Part shown: one piece after another, positions 1-9,508 of the stretch | Layout: each line of letters opens with the position of its first letter | How positions within the stretch are numbered: the first letter of the stretch is position 1 | NCBI GenBank assembly: GCA_004325065.1 | Contig: PITI01000299.1 | Coordinates: 1 to 15,139 of the forward strand | Origin: Hamiltosporidium magnivora | Lineage: Eukaryota; Microsporidia; Dubosqiidae | Length of the DNA stretch: 15,139 nucleotides | Direction: 5' to 3' | Made by a program: the position numbers and the translations under genes | Notes under the pieces: generated by a model | Database searches by the model: none | What the model saw: only the letters and a program-made list of their open reading frames with translations | What the model was told of the DNA's origin: nothing

Positions 1-524
1 ACAGAATTGTCCCATACAAATCTAAGACTCAAATTATTATTTGAATTTTTTTCATTGATTTTTTTAAATGCTTCTAATGCACTTCTGGAATCATAAAATT
101 CTACAAATTTTTGATTGTGACGATATTCTCGTACAGCTTTTATTTCTCCAAAAATACTGCACATTTTTGATACTTCTTCTTCGCTTAGTGTATTATTATC
201 TTTATTGGTTATAAGAATCGTACTTTGGTTTTTTCCTTCATCACATTTATCCGATTCTCTTGGTATTTCATATTTAGAAACTGTATAAATTGGAACTGCC
301 GGAAAAGGCAATGTAGAACATCTTTGAAAAAATAGTTCTGCATTTCTTAAATCATAAAATATTATAAATAAGATATTTTGATTTTCTTTTATTGTATAAA
401 CTTCTTTTACCGGTAAATCTTTATAAAATGGTTTAATTTGTTCTGCATTTTCTAAATTTGTAATTAATACAGTTCTTGTAGATTTATCTTCGATTACTGT
501 TTCTTCTTGGTAAGGTCTTTTCAT
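1..524 (-). CDS. Mei2-like two-RRM RNA-binding protein (C-terminal part lies outside the window)
   Basis: This is an open frame of 174 visible codons that runs off the left edge without a stop. Residues about 17-86 form a divergent RRM (RNP2-like VLITNL, RNP1-like ILFIIFYD). Residues about 101-170 form a clear RRM with RNP2-like ILITNK, the segment FGEIKAVREYRHNQKFVEFY and the RNP1 octet around QKFVEFYD. The order FGEI-x-x-(V/I)-R-E followed by KFVEFYD-x-R-x-A is typical of the tandem RRMs of Mei2-like proteins. In fungi and plants these bind RNA and act in meiosis or RNA turnover; that role here is inference. The family's diagnostic C-terminal third RRM would lie outside the window. I chose the ATG at 524 because CCC directly precedes it. 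An upstream in-frame ATG at 581 would add 19 hydrophobic residues that do not look like RRM-protein sequence, and a stop lies in frame at 612-614. Other RRM proteins are possible, but Mei2-like is the best fit. Confidence 0.85.
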   Translation of the reverse strand, partial: MKRPYQEETVIEDKSTRTVLITNLENAEQIKPFYKDLPVKEVYTIKENQNILFIIFYDLRNAELFFQRCSTLPFPAVPIYTVSKYEIPRESDKCDEGKNQSTILITNKDNNTLSEEEVSKMCSIFGEIKAVREYRHNQKFVEFYDSRSALEAFKKINEKNSNNNLSLRFVWDNS

Positions 525-527
525 GGG
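525..527 (-). promoter_or_regulatory. CCC start-proximal motif of the RRM gene
   Basis: On the minus strand CCC lies immediately before the ATG at 524 (CACCC-ATG). A CCC- or GGG-like motif directly upstream of the start codon is an established microsporidian transcription signal, linked to very short 5' leaders. It favours 524 over the upstream ATG at 581. Three bases alone are weak evidence, but the same kind of run precedes the gene at 13914. Confidence 0.5.
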
Positions 528-599
528 TGATACAAAGACTAGATTATATAAAATGAAAAGTTTACGAATTCTGTTAAACATTGATATTTTTAAAAATTC

Positions 600-1254
600 A
601 AAATTGTGGATTTAAAATATATTTCCAAAATTATTTTATTATTAGATTTTAGAAAAAGTTTTTCTATATGTCGGTACTTATCTTTTAAATTTTTTGAGCA
701 CAAAGTTATCTTTTTAGCCTTTCTAATTAATAAATAAAAGCTTTAATCATCAAAAACCATCGGTTAAAACAAAAAAGGGATTTACCATCGCTAATCTATA
801 CATAAAAATTTATTTTATCACTAGAATTACGAATAATCCCAATTTCATCGTTTAAATTAGTGGTTTCTTAAAACCACGATAAAATATTGCAAATTTTTAA
901 AAAAATCTAATATATTCATTTGATGAAACCATAATTGGAATTTTAGGTTGTGAAAAATGGTTGTTTCTTTATAAATACAACTTTTTTAAGAAAAAACTTT
1001 TAATATTTACATTCCGGTTCCAGATAATTAAATACGTTTCTTTCCATATTAAAATTATAAATATATCTGTTCAGATTGTTCAATTTTATGTCTTATGCGT
1101 CGTGTGAAGAACATGAGAAGCAGAATACATAGAATTCATAATTAAGCTAAATCGGAAGTCATATTTGATCTCTTGGTAACAAAAAACTTCAAATGCAAAA
1201 TTTTACTGATATAATTAAATGTCTTAAAATTTATCCTGACATAATCCATTACTA
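600..1254. other. AT-rich intergenic DNA upstream of the RRM gene
   Basis: I see no gene here. The only structure noted is a perfect 7-bp hairpin at 860-877 (GTGGTTT, loop CTTA, AAACCAC). The stretch is otherwise low-complexity A/T-rich, with stops in all frames. Confidence 0.5.
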
Positions 1255-1720
1255 TTCTTATTATTCAATTCTTTATTTAATAAATAAAACATTTTTTTAT
1301 TACCAGTAACATATGTTTTAGTATTTTCAAGAATTAACGCAGTTCTAGGTTTTACACAGATAATTTCTCGCCGAACAAACTCTATCTAACTCTCCAAGGT
1401 TGACTCTATCCCAAGGATTTGATATGAAAGTCGTCTGGAACTTATTTAATTTGCCGAGCAGTTTTCCAGAGTCTTTAGCCCTGTTACCCGGAGTATTAAG
1501 GCTGGTCGAAACCCACTTTAAGCACCCTCAAGATCAGCAGAATTCCCATTTATTCTAGGGTTTCTGAATGTAATAGATTTCCATATAAGACATATCTCGG
1601 TGCTACATGAATTCCATCTAGACACAGGTGACCATACCAACAGGCATGGCCAGTTATTTATAACTCCTGGTTTCTTCAAACAGTATGTTTTTTTGTACCT
1701 ATAAAACACTGAATTTTCTA
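1255..1720 (+). repeat. Decayed copy D of the dispersed 0.7-kb repeat
   Basis: The sequence follows copy B (13157-13870) in the same orientation but is heavily diverged. Recognisable blocks include CGCAGTTCTAGGTTTTA near 1338, also present in the reverse complement of copy A. Others are GTTACCCGGAGT near 1485, a GGTCGAA block near 1504, GCAGAATTCCCATTTA near 1537, and CATACCAACAGG near 1632 followed by a CTCCTGGTTT block near 1665. The copy may continue to about 1930, but I cannot follow it confidently beyond 1720. A 63-codon minus-strand frame inside is not kept open in the other copies, so I do not call it a gene. Confidence 0.65.
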
Positions 1721-2006
1721 ATCGAATTAAGAAGTCTAGGCTTGGAGGTTTTAATATGAGAATGCTTGCTATAAAGTTATGGCTTTTGATATATTTCTAT
1801 GAATATTACAAACTTTTTCATGAAAATTTTTTACTGTATTACATACCGTCTTCTCTTTATACAAATTATTATTTAGCGATCAAAATAAATGGTTTTTTGT
1901 TTAATGTAACTCTAAACAAAGCTATTTGACTAATTTTATTTACTCGTTGTCAAACAGATTTTTTATAACTTAGTTATCGTCCTTCAATATTTAAAAAAGA
2001 AAAAAA

Positions 2007-2411
2007 TTATTTAATATTCTTGCTGTAATCTAAATAGAACATTCCCAAAAAAATGATTAGATCTAAAATTAAAATAGCGCACACTGACACGATATAAAAG
2101 GTATGTTCGTCAGAATTCAACAAAGTTTTTCTATTTCTAGAATCGAAAATAGAATAAAGCAAATAGAATATTTTTATAAATATTTAAAAGACAAATAAAT
2201 GTTCTATATGTAGTGCCTTAATCTGTAGCAAAACCATAAATTCAATGACATTAGCACAAAACAAAACTATCATTAAGATTTCAGACAGATTGATCCTATC
2301 AGAGTCTTTTTTTTGGTGATTAGTTTTATTTTTACTCTCTAGTGTTAGTGGTTCGGTTCGTTTGAGGAAGTTGCTTGGCAGAGATTCCGTTTTTGAAAAA
2401 GGTATAACCAC
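2007..2411 (-). pseudogene. Possible broken membrane-protein gene
   Basis: One minus-strand frame stays open for 75 codons (2411 down to 2184), meets a single TAA at 2184-2186, and continues in the same frame for 58 more codons to a TAA at 2007-2009. The first part has a charged Lys/Asp/Asn-rich segment, then a hydrophobic stretch (ILMIVLFCANVIEFMVLL). The second part has another hydrophobic stretch (VSVCAILILDLIIFLGMFYL) and a short charged tail (DYSKNIK). Two transmembrane-like helices with charged flanks separated by one stop suggest a decayed small membrane protein. No ATG opens the frame: it begins after a TAG at 2412-2414, and stops recur further upstream. I recognise no family. It could also be a chance AT-rich frame, since such DNA easily encodes hydrophobic runs. 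Confidence 0.3.
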
Positions 2412-2414
2412 CTA

Positions 2415-2979
2415 GTATTAGATTCGAATTCATTATATAGAGACCATGAATTTCTTTACACAAAAAAATAAATTATTTTTTTCGAAATATTTGCTGTATT
2501 CGGAAACCAATATTACCAATAAAGAATAAGTTGTAAATTATCACATAAAATTTTTTGAAACTTAATATAGCTATTTAGAGAATATTAATTTTTTTAATAC
2601 AAAATTTATCGCTTTGATTTTGATTTTTCTTCCATCCCTTTAAATGTTTATAAAATGATTTCTTCTAACTATAAAATAATTTTATGGATTAACTCACTAC
2701 ATCATTCTTTTATATCTAGTGTGGCAATTCGACCATTTGGCAAATGTTACGCAAAATTTGTTTCGCAAATATGTGTATTTGATTGGGCGTATGTTGTCAT
2801 GCATTTCTCCTTTATTTTTAAATTTATTTGAGGTATTTTCTATTCGTTATACAACAATATTGTTTCATTTATTTTTATACATAAATAAAAAATTTTAATA
2901 TTATTTTGAAACCAATAACCGATTGTATGGCACAATAGGTATAAATCGAAAAATTTAACTTTCATTTATTTCTTTCTAT
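2415..2979. other. AT-rich intergenic DNA
   Basis: There is no supportable gene. A slightly less AT-rich patch at about 2715-2805 holds a 35-codon minus-strand frame opening with an ATG at 2804. It has no recognisable motif, and I do not call it. Confidence 0.4.
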
Positions 2980-3650
2980 TAAAAATCATACACTTTAAAA
3001 CAGCGGAACGCATTATCTTGTTTTGATGACATTAACCCAATGCTAGGTTAAACATAGAAACTTATCTCCTCACATCCGACACTCATATCTATACCCCTAC
3101 AATACCTACATCCCGAGCTTTTCCTCTAAAAAGTATATAGAAGCAATTCAATAGATGGTTCTTTGTTAAAATCTATGACAAAAAGTGCGATAGCAGATCA
3201 AACCCGCATTTGACTACCACCCCCAAGCCTGCACCATTGCCAGTAACTCTAAACTTACCGAACTAAGTAGACTTCAAAGTAATATATTTCTGGACAACTT
3301 AAATAGAATCCACCTAGAATTTCAATGCTATATCAAGAGTTATCAACTGATAAGAAGCTTTCCGGTTTTAGAAAATGTATTTTTTTCTGTATTTTCTAGA
3401 GGCCATATCTTCTAACTCAAGCGAAAAAGGCTTGTTTTTCATTATTTTGCATAAAAATCACTCGAAGTGGTGCCGTGCTTTCGATCCAGTTGCATTTGAA
3501 AGTACAAACTTATTTGTAGAAAAAAAGGGTCTTCATTTTATAAATCATCTGAATTATATTTATTCCTATGAAAAAACGAAATTTAAATAATGATTATCAT
3601 ACATACTACTCAATTTTTGCCAAGCAGATAGTTTTAAATATGGTTCTTTC
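2980..3650 (+). repeat. Diverged copy C of the dispersed 0.7-kb repeat
   Basis: The copy aligns in order with copy B in the same orientation over its whole length. Shared blocks include TGACATTAACCCAAT then TAGGTT (about 3025-3049, B about 13216-13238); a cytosine-rich stretch ending ACAATACCTACATCCC (B GCGATACCTACGTCCC); AAGCTTTCCGGTTTTA near 3355 (B TAGCTTTCCTGGTTTTA); CTTATTTGTAGAAAAA near 3508; and TTTATTCC near 3558 (B TTTATTCCC). The plus-strand frame at 3375-3590 lies inside it and is not shared by the other copies, so I treat it as a chance ORF. Confidence 0.75.
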
Positions 3651-3803
3651 TTTAACAATTTGATTTCGAAATAATTAAAAACTTTTGATAAAATACGCAG
3701 CAAAAACAAAACCAATTTTCGATACTATGACTTTATAGGGTAATAGAAATAGTTATTTTCCATCTAATTTAGTTAGTTGGTACGTTGCAATATATGTAAA
3801 CAG

Positions 3804-3903
3804 TATAAGGAGGGTATTGTAATCTTAGAATAGAGATATACCTCAGCCATAACAATTTAGGTATGGCATAAGAAAAAATTCTGATTTGTAAACCTCCTTA
3901 TAT
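3804..3903. repeat. Foldback (imperfect inverted repeat), about 100 bp
   Basis: The left arm begins TATAAGGAGGGTATTGTAATC. The reverse complement of the right arm reads TATAAGGAGGTTTACAAATC. Inside these, AGAAT pairs with ATTCT and GCCATA pairs with TATGGC around a 10-nt loop. The nested pairing of four blocks suggests a miniature inverted-repeat element or a structured transcript. Function is unknown. The flanking DNA at 3651-3803 and 3904-4004 is AT-rich with no gene. Confidence 0.55.
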
Positions 3904-4004
3904 AATGGAGAAAATTATGAATTACTTGAGTGAACATCATCGAATGACTATTTTAATAAGTATTTCTAAAATTTAAAAATTTAAGTATTTACCATTAAAA
4001 GAAG

Positions 4005-4733
4005 TTGAGTGAGGTTAACTACATAAAAAACATTTTGCATGGTAATGAATGTGTAAAACTGATTTGAGGATCATTTTTTTTTGCTTTTTAGTGGGAATAA
4101 ACCCACAATACATCTTCCGTTGTTACATTAGAGTTTTCCAAGGAGGAGAGGTCTATGAAATGGTGAAATTTTTTCTATAAATTCATTTTGTAGTTTTTTA
4201 TGGAACCAAATTGCAGACCGCGACTGAACATTTAGGTAATTGCCATGTACAAACATGAAATCTGGACTTGCCCACTCGGGCTAGTAGACTTGACGTCTCG
4301 GGGATATAAAAATACAAACCATAAAAAGCCAGGAAAGCTAAGTAGCAGTTTATACCAGTGTATGGCCTTGCACTGTCTAGGTAGCCCCCCATATAAGTCT
4401 CTGAAATATATATTAGCAAGAAGTTTATTGTTTCAAGAAGTGTAGAATGAGTTGGAATGCTACATAGTCTTGGGAGAGCCCAAGGGGGGCTTCGGCCTTC
4501 GATCACACTCCATGCAACGGACATTAAAAAACTCTGGGCAACTTCCTCGCCTAGTAATTAGGTTCTCAACACCTGGTATATGAAAGGCTTTGGGATGTAG
4601 GTATCACAGGGGGTACCGATGGAGTGTTGGGGTAATAGTTATTTATGTTAAACCTAGAACTGCGTATATTTCATGAAAAAAAAATGTAACACTTGCCACT
4701 GTTTTAGGAAGATTTGATACTTTTAAGTAAAGT
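4005..4733 (-). repeat. Copy A of the dispersed 0.7-kb repeat (inverted relative to B, C and D)
   Basis: The reverse complement of this stretch aligns with copy B at 13157-13870 from end to end. The best 54-bp block (4604-4657 against 13232-13284) matches at about 50 positions by eye. Other shared blocks include GTGGGAATAAA near 4092, AGGTAATTGCCATGTA near 4232, TTCGATCACACTCC near 4497 and CGCCTAGTAATTAGGTTCT near 4547. It is much richer in G+C than its flanks. The frames at 4198-4524 (minus) and 4245-4445 (plus) are interrupted by stops or indels in copy B, so the repeat is probably non-coding. The minus label means only that it is opposite to B, C and D. Confidence 0.85.
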
Positions 4734-4910
4734 AAACTATTTTTTACTTTTTATTTTTATCATATTATTTTGATTTTATTATCATTTTACTGCTATTTGA
4801 ATGGATTAGGAATAAAAGAATCACTATATTTCTTATTATTATTCCAAATTTCTTAATAATTGTAATTTTCTCAAAAAAGGGTGAGTATGAAATTATAAAC
4901 ATAGAATACA
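4734..4910. other. Low-complexity AT-rich spacer between repeat A and the integrase remnant
   Basis: This is A/T-rich low-complexity sequence, with short runs such as AAGTAAAGTAAAC and TTATTATTATT. I see no gene, and the expected C-terminal integrase region of the neighbouring minus-strand remnant cannot be recognised here. Confidence 0.4.
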
Positions 4911-5003
4911 TTCAATCACCATGATATTCATTACCATATCTCCATATTCTTACCCGAACCAATAATTTTTTAAATATTATGCTCAGTTATAATATCTGCA
5001 TTT

Positions 5004-5159
5004 TTACATTTTTTTCGAAGAGAAGAGAGATGCGGTATATGTGTAAATGACCTTAATACATTCCCATTTTGATTTTTCGATCCACTTTTCTATAAACGAG
5101 ATAATTTCCCTATATTAGGTTGTAGATAAATAGTGAGTCATGGATACCACAATATATAC
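5004..5159 (-). mobile_element. Decayed Ty3/gypsy-type integrase core
   Basis: Reading the minus strand from 5159 gives a frame with one internal stop (at about the 12th codon) that resembles a retroelement integrase core. A first block, VVSMTHYL, sits where families have VV-x-D-x-F-(T/S)-R-Y. It is followed by EIISFIEKWIEKSKW, the usual helix before the second catalytic aspartate, and then CIKVIYTYTASLFSSKK, where families read roughly (P/C)-x-x-I-x-TDNG-x-x-F-x-S. Both catalytic Asp positions are replaced (S and Y), so the enzyme would be dead. About 42 codons on, in the same frame, a possible third-motif remnant (MNIMVIE, about 4911-4931) appears. Known: integrases of this fold use D,D-35-E. 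Inference: this is an old copy of an LTR retrotransposon. Typical HHCC and C-terminal parts are not recognisable nearby. Confidence 0.55.
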
Positions 5160-6216
5160 TCATGTATATTTAATGTCATTATGAGACAAATTGCAAAATT
5201 AAATCCAAATATTCAAGGCTCGCCTATAATTTAACCATGATATATTTTATTCGTTGATCCCAAGTTGAAAAAAAACATCATATATTATCTTGACGTTTTT
5301 CTTTTAGGAATTTACCAAGTATTCGATATAAAACGGGAATACAATCGAAAATAGATATTTGAATTATATACAGAGACTTAATTAAATTATATCATTAACT
5401 TTGATTCAAAAATGATTAATTCCATTTAGGTAAATATATTAAACATGGAAAAATCGTTACCGCAAATAAAGCCTATAATAGCAGCATAGTAATATTGCAT
5501 ATTGGCATGATAAAGATAATAAATTATAAAAAACCGAGATTTTTAGTCTGTTTCATAAACAACAATAAAAATTCATTATAACGATCTTAATAAAAAAATT
5601 AACCCGTTTATATTTACTCATTTGTTGTATAAAATGCATTTCAGTGTTTCAATAGGAAAAAAAACTTTATTCTTAGGCCTAGGTTTGGGTATAATTTTAA
5701 AATAATTTATAGTCTTAACTACAAGTTTTTTCAGTATTTAGCTACCCTCTTTACATAAAAAAGTACAGCAAATCCTGAATTTTTTACAAAAATTCTACAA
5801 TTAAAATTTTTTTTTGCCAAAAAAGGAAAAAATAAATGATAAAAAATTAAATTGAAGAGAGTCGGAATATAAGGTCTTTCATTGTTATGGAAAAAGATTA
5901 GTCGCATAAACAACTAACACCTTCTTTGAAGTAAATGAATAAACAGGAAGATGGTGTTAAAACAGAAAACAAAACATTTTATCCCTTGTTTCGTATGGCG
6001 CAACCACAGCAGAAGAATCGACAATAAACATGAATAAAGATTCGAATTTAAGAGCGAACAATGAAGTGGTTAAAATACCGGAAAATTCTAGAAAAGAGCT
6101 AAGTTTTTTAGTCCAGAATTTGTTAAACCAAAATTTAAAAATTTAATTAAAGATAAAATAGTCTTGATACATATATTTTTATCCAAATAAAAATTAAATC
6201 CTTTATTTAATAATTT
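5160..6216. other. AT-rich intergenic DNA upstream of the LRR gene
   Basis: I find no convincing gene in this kilobase. Upstream parts of the minus-strand integrase remnant (HHCC finger, reverse transcriptase) would be expected here but cannot be recognised. A 38-codon plus-strand frame (ATG at 6030, stop at 6144-6146) and a 58-codon minus-strand hydrophobic frame (ATG at 5907) exist. Neither has a motif or supporting signal. Confidence 0.4.
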
Positions 6217-8571
6217 ATGAATATTTGGACAGCTTTGTGGTTAAAGGCATATTATAAACCTGATAGAATCTATGTGTTTAGATTTATTCTGTCTATGTTT
6301 ATAAGATTGAATTTTGTTATCTCCTATAGATTTACTTATATATTTGAAAGAAGAAGAAATTTAGAAATTATATTTTATGAAGAGATACAGAATTCAAAAG
6401 TGTACATAGAAAAATCAGAAGATTGTTTCGATATGAAAATTTATTATGCTGTAGACTCTATAAGTTTAAGCAAAACAAATCAGGTTTTTACATATAGAAA
6501 AGAAAATTTTATTGGTTTTGAAGTTTTAAACAATTTTTTAAATGCAAATACATTTCAAAATATGCATGGAAAAGTTGAATGCAATTTTGATTTAGCCTAC
6601 ATTTTTAAAATAACTAAAGATATCTCGGATGTACCTGATAGAATAAACACTCATCGATTTGATTGCCTATTTTCAACATGTAGAAATCTTAAAGTAATCA
6701 AAAATAGAAATATTTTTAAACTTCTTGAAGTAATAATCATTAAAACATATGTTTGTCAAGTTAAGAAGTATATAGTCAACAAATATAGAAAACTAGAGAA
6801 AATAATTAAATCTATTTCATTTGAAAAAATTGATTTTTACATGAAGAAAAATCTCATCTCTTCCTTTCTGAACATGTTAATGATCAGACATACTTTTTAC
6901 GAAGATAATTTAATATTATTACAAAACACAAAACTTTTTGGAATTTCTTTATTTCATGACCACATTCCATATAAAAATTTATTAATAAATGATTATATGA
7001 TATTGGGTTATTTTGAAAAAATGCTCAAAAACCAATGTCTTTTTAATATCTTAGAAATTTTATTGAGCGAAATTAACATTAAGTCCCTATTACTCGATAA
7101 TATTAAGGAATTTGAGACTAAAAATAGCTATCACAGTTATTCCATCTTTTCAATGAAGATTTTTAGATCAATTGTTATTTCTAATTTTTCTGGATCGCCT
7201 CATGTGGTTTTATATGAACTAAGTAAAGCTATTCACGTAAATTTAGAAATATTTGGTTTGGAAAATATAATTATGAACGCAAAATACTTTAATTTGATTT
7301 TAAAAAACCATAAGTTAAAAGGTTTGATATTAGATAACATTTCAATGAATGGTGGCGGTATATACTATCTTAATGATTACATTAAGTCAAATAATACATT
7401 AGAATTTATAGATTTTCGAAATCCTCAAAATAATTTTACTTGGTGGATTAGTTTTGTTAAGTCATCAAATATTAAGAAAATTTTAATTACTTTTAATTCG
7501 TTACAAATTGAAGAAAATTTTATAAAGGAATTTTGTGGATTGAATTCCGAAGTTCATATATTGTTGTTGCAAATAAATTTTTGCTTTTTTGCTATGTCTA
7601 AAGGATTTTGTAAATCTTTAAGGTATTTCAAATCACTTCAGACCTTGAAACTTCATAATTATGAATCGAATAAAGATATTGAGCCGTATTTAGTAAAAGC
7701 CCTAAATAATATGAAAGATTTAACGGTTTTGGAAATAGAATATAGTGAATTTGGAAAGAAATTTTACAATTTTTTAAGTGAAAACCAAAAAATCGGTGTT
7801 TTGAAGATTAATAATAACTTTTCCAAACATGAAATTTTAAATCTTAAACCATTTATTGGTTACAAATCCTTAAATCTACTATTTTTGAAAAGTATAAGGA
7901 TTAGTGAATCTGGTTTATTAGAAATTTTCAAATTAGAAAACCTGAAGATTTTGTCTTTAAAGGCATGTACGTTAACGGCAATCGGAAATCCAAAATCTCT
8001 AAATTTTATGTCAAAAAAACTTACTTCGCTGTGTTTAAAAGGTACTGATTTAAACTTTTTGAAATATGTCGATATTCTAACTCACCTCAGATACCTAAAA
8101 AATCTAAAATTAATTGCAAAAGAATTAGAGATGTATCGTCTCGCAAAATTGAACAGCTTATGCAATGTAACTTTTAATGAACTTTTTTATAACTGGGGTA
8201 TCTTAGATTTAAATGATTTAAATAGAATAAAATCGTTTGAAGTTCTGGAGGTGTTAGATCTCTGTGGATGTAAATTTATTGAAGGAAGCTTGTATGATTT
8301 AGGAAAAGATTGTAAGTTCTTTAATTCTTTGCAAAAATTGAATTTATATTTCGTAAAGCTTACAATGGATGATTTTATATATTTAAGGAATTTTAAAAAT
8401 TTAAAAAATTTAAAATTGATGTTCTATGATCTCCGATTACTTCAAATAAACATAAATCTTTTTTGTTTAAAAACGTGTCATTTTTCGCTTAAAAAAATAT
8501 ATGATAAAAACAATGGTATGAGCATATTAAATTATTTAAAAGAAGAAAGTATTGATGGAATTTATGACTAA
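6217..8571 (+). CDS. Leucine-rich-repeat protein, 784 residues, function unknown
   Basis: This is the longest frame in the window, with uniform A/T-ending codons like a native gene. The ATG at 6217 is the first possible start, since TAA lies in frame at 6211-6213; no CCC run precedes it. Residues about 18-43 are hydrophobic but broken by arginines, so a signal anchor is only possible. The middle third is Lys/Asn/Ile/Phe-rich without a known domain. From about residue 330 to 770 there are irregular leucine-rich repeats of the L-x-x-L-x-L type, for example LKGLILDN, LQTLKLHN, LTVLEIEY, LKILSLKA, LTSLCLKG, LEVLDLCGC and LQKLNLYF. LRR proteins usually form curved protein-binding surfaces. Microsporidia encode expanded, poorly conserved LRR families, some of them secreted, and this looks like one. 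Partner and location are not shown by the sequence. A lysine- and asparagine-coding low-complexity run lies at about 8391-8417. Confidence 0.8.
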   Translation: MNIWTALWLKAYYKPDRIYVFRFILSMFIRLNFVISYRFTYIFERRRNLEIIFYEEIQNSKVYIEKSEDCFDMKIYYAVDSISLSKTNQVFTYRKENFIGFEVLNNFLNANTFQNMHGKVECNFDLAYIFKITKDISDVPDRINTHRFDCLFSTCRNLKVIKNRNIFKLLEVIIIKTYVCQVKKYIVNKYRKLEKIIKSISFEKIDFYMKKNLISSFLNMLMIRHTFYEDNLILLQNTKLFGISLFHDHIPYKNLLINDYMILGYFEKMLKNQCLFNILEILLSEINIKSLLLDNIKEFETKNSYHSYSIFSMKIFRSIVISNFSGSPHVVLYELSKAIHVNLEIFGLENIIMNAKYFNLILKNHKLKGLILDNISMNGGGIYYLNDYIKSNNTLEFIDFRNPQNNFTWWISFVKSSNIKKILITFNSLQIEENFIKEFCGLNSEVHILLLQINFCFFAMSKGFCKSLRYFKSLQTLKLHNYESNKDIEPYLVKALNNMKDLTVLEIEYSEFGKKFYNFLSENQKIGVLKINNNFSKHEILNLKPFIGYKSLNLLFLKSIRISESGLLEIFKLENLKILSLKACTLTAIGNPKSLNFMSKKLTSLCLKGTDLNFLKYVDILTHLRYLKNLKLIAKELEMYRLAKLNSLCNVTFNELFYNWGILDLNDLNRIKSFEVLEVLDLCGCKFIEGSLYDLGKDCKFFNSLQKLNLYFVKLTMDDFIYLRNFKNLKNLKLMFYDLRLLQININLFCLKTCHFSLKKIYDKNNGMSILNYLKEESIDGIYD

Positions 8572-9061
8572 CTATTAAATTTGAAATTCATTTATTTAAA
8601 AAATTCTGTTATTTAAATTATAAATACTTTATCCTTTTAATATTTCTTACCTATACATTTTTTTTAAAAAATTTAAAATTTAACATTTACAAAATAAAAT
8701 GTGCAAAGAATGTTGATTTAACTATTTTTTTGAAACATAAAGTTTATTAGTAGGGTATAATATTTAAACAATCCAAATTTCACTTTAATAAATATCAGCC
8801 TCAATTTCTATCAGAAATTATCAATATAGTCTAATATAACTGATGAACTTTGATTAGGGTTTTCTGCTCTTAATTTCAATTTTGTAACGATCTTGTATTT
8901 TAATTTCGAGTTTAAGCCAATTTACGCCCTAAACATTTAATTAATATCTACACATTTCGTGATTTTATGAAGTTTTACTTTGAAGATTATAGGTTTTTCT
9001 CGCTTTTTTACACGCAAAAAAATGTAGTAGTGTATCAAAAACTTCTTGGATGTACGATAAA
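8572..9061. other. AT-rich intergenic DNA between the LRR gene and the reverse transcriptase remnant
   Basis: No gene or clear repeat is visible. The gag-protease part of the plus-strand retroelement remnant would be expected in or before this stretch, but I cannot recognise it. Confidence 0.4.
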
Positions 9062-9508
9062 GGATTAAGAAAAAGTATTCTTTAGCATGAAAGACTTTTT
9101 ATTACTCAAAGCGAGGCGAAATAACTCCAAAGGAAATTACGAACTGATTACCATATAGTTTTTTTGATGTTTTACTTTGAACTAGAAAAATACACTTTGT
9201 TTGAGAAAAAAAAGTTAATATATTAATTCATATAAAATAAACAACATAAATATGCCTTCAAAATTGAAATACTGGTGTAACTTTTCCCATATATACGTAA
9301 TATACTATGTAAATAATATATAAAAGTGAATGTTCGACTCACATATCTGATACAATTACGATGCTTTGTACACTATGACCATAAAATATATTAAAATAAA
9401 GAAAAAATAATAATTTACCACGATGAAAATGAGCAGCAGCACCTCTGTAAATACTTAGATTGTGTACTAAAATCAGAAAGAAATACGAATAAATTATATT
9501 ATAAATCA
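9062..9508 (+). mobile_element. Decayed Ty3/gypsy-type reverse transcriptase
   Basis: A single plus-strand frame, interrupted by several stops, follows the RT palm in the correct order. TDYHIVFLMFYFELEKYTLF (from about 9143) resembles the segment (K/D)-x-YPLP-x-I-(D/E)-x-(I/L)-x-x-LGKY-x-x-F. It runs into KKKLIY, where families have the catalytic-Asp motif KIDL-x-SG. Then HKYAFKIE (from about 9245) matches the usual KTAF motif. About 49 codons later come IIIYHDENEQQHL and CKYLDCVLK (about 9407-9470), as found directly after the YxDD catalytic box (DDIIIYS-x-x-EEHL-x-HLD). The YxDD box itself is destroyed, so no enzyme can be made. Shared frame, order and spacing make chance unlikely. RNase H, expected at about 9600-10000, is not recognisable. 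A copia-type or other RT is less likely because the post-YxDD block is Ty3/gypsy-like. Confidence 0.6.

Noticed and set aside
1518..1709. 63-codon minus-strand ORF
   Set aside because: It lies within repeat copy D and has no counterpart in the other copies.
2698..2804. 35-codon minus-strand ORF in a slightly G+C-richer patch
   Set aside because: No family resemblance, and too short to separate from chance.
3375..3590. 71-codon plus-strand ORF
   Set aside because: It lies within repeat copy C and is not open in copies A or B.
4198..4524. 108-codon minus-strand ORF inside repeat copy A
   Set aside because: The matching stretch of copy B keeps similarity for only about 20 codons before a stop and frame change, so the frame is not selected; it reflects the higher G+C of the repeat.
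5731..5913. Hydrophobic minus-strand ORF of about 60 codons
   Set aside because: The Phe/Leu/Lys-rich reading is typical of poly-A/T DNA. It has no motif and no start-proximal signal.
5961..6146. Plus-strand open frame with ATG at 6030 (38 codons) just upstream of the LRR gene
   Set aside because: Too short, with no recognisable domain. It may be a relic or an upstream frame, but nothing supports a gene.
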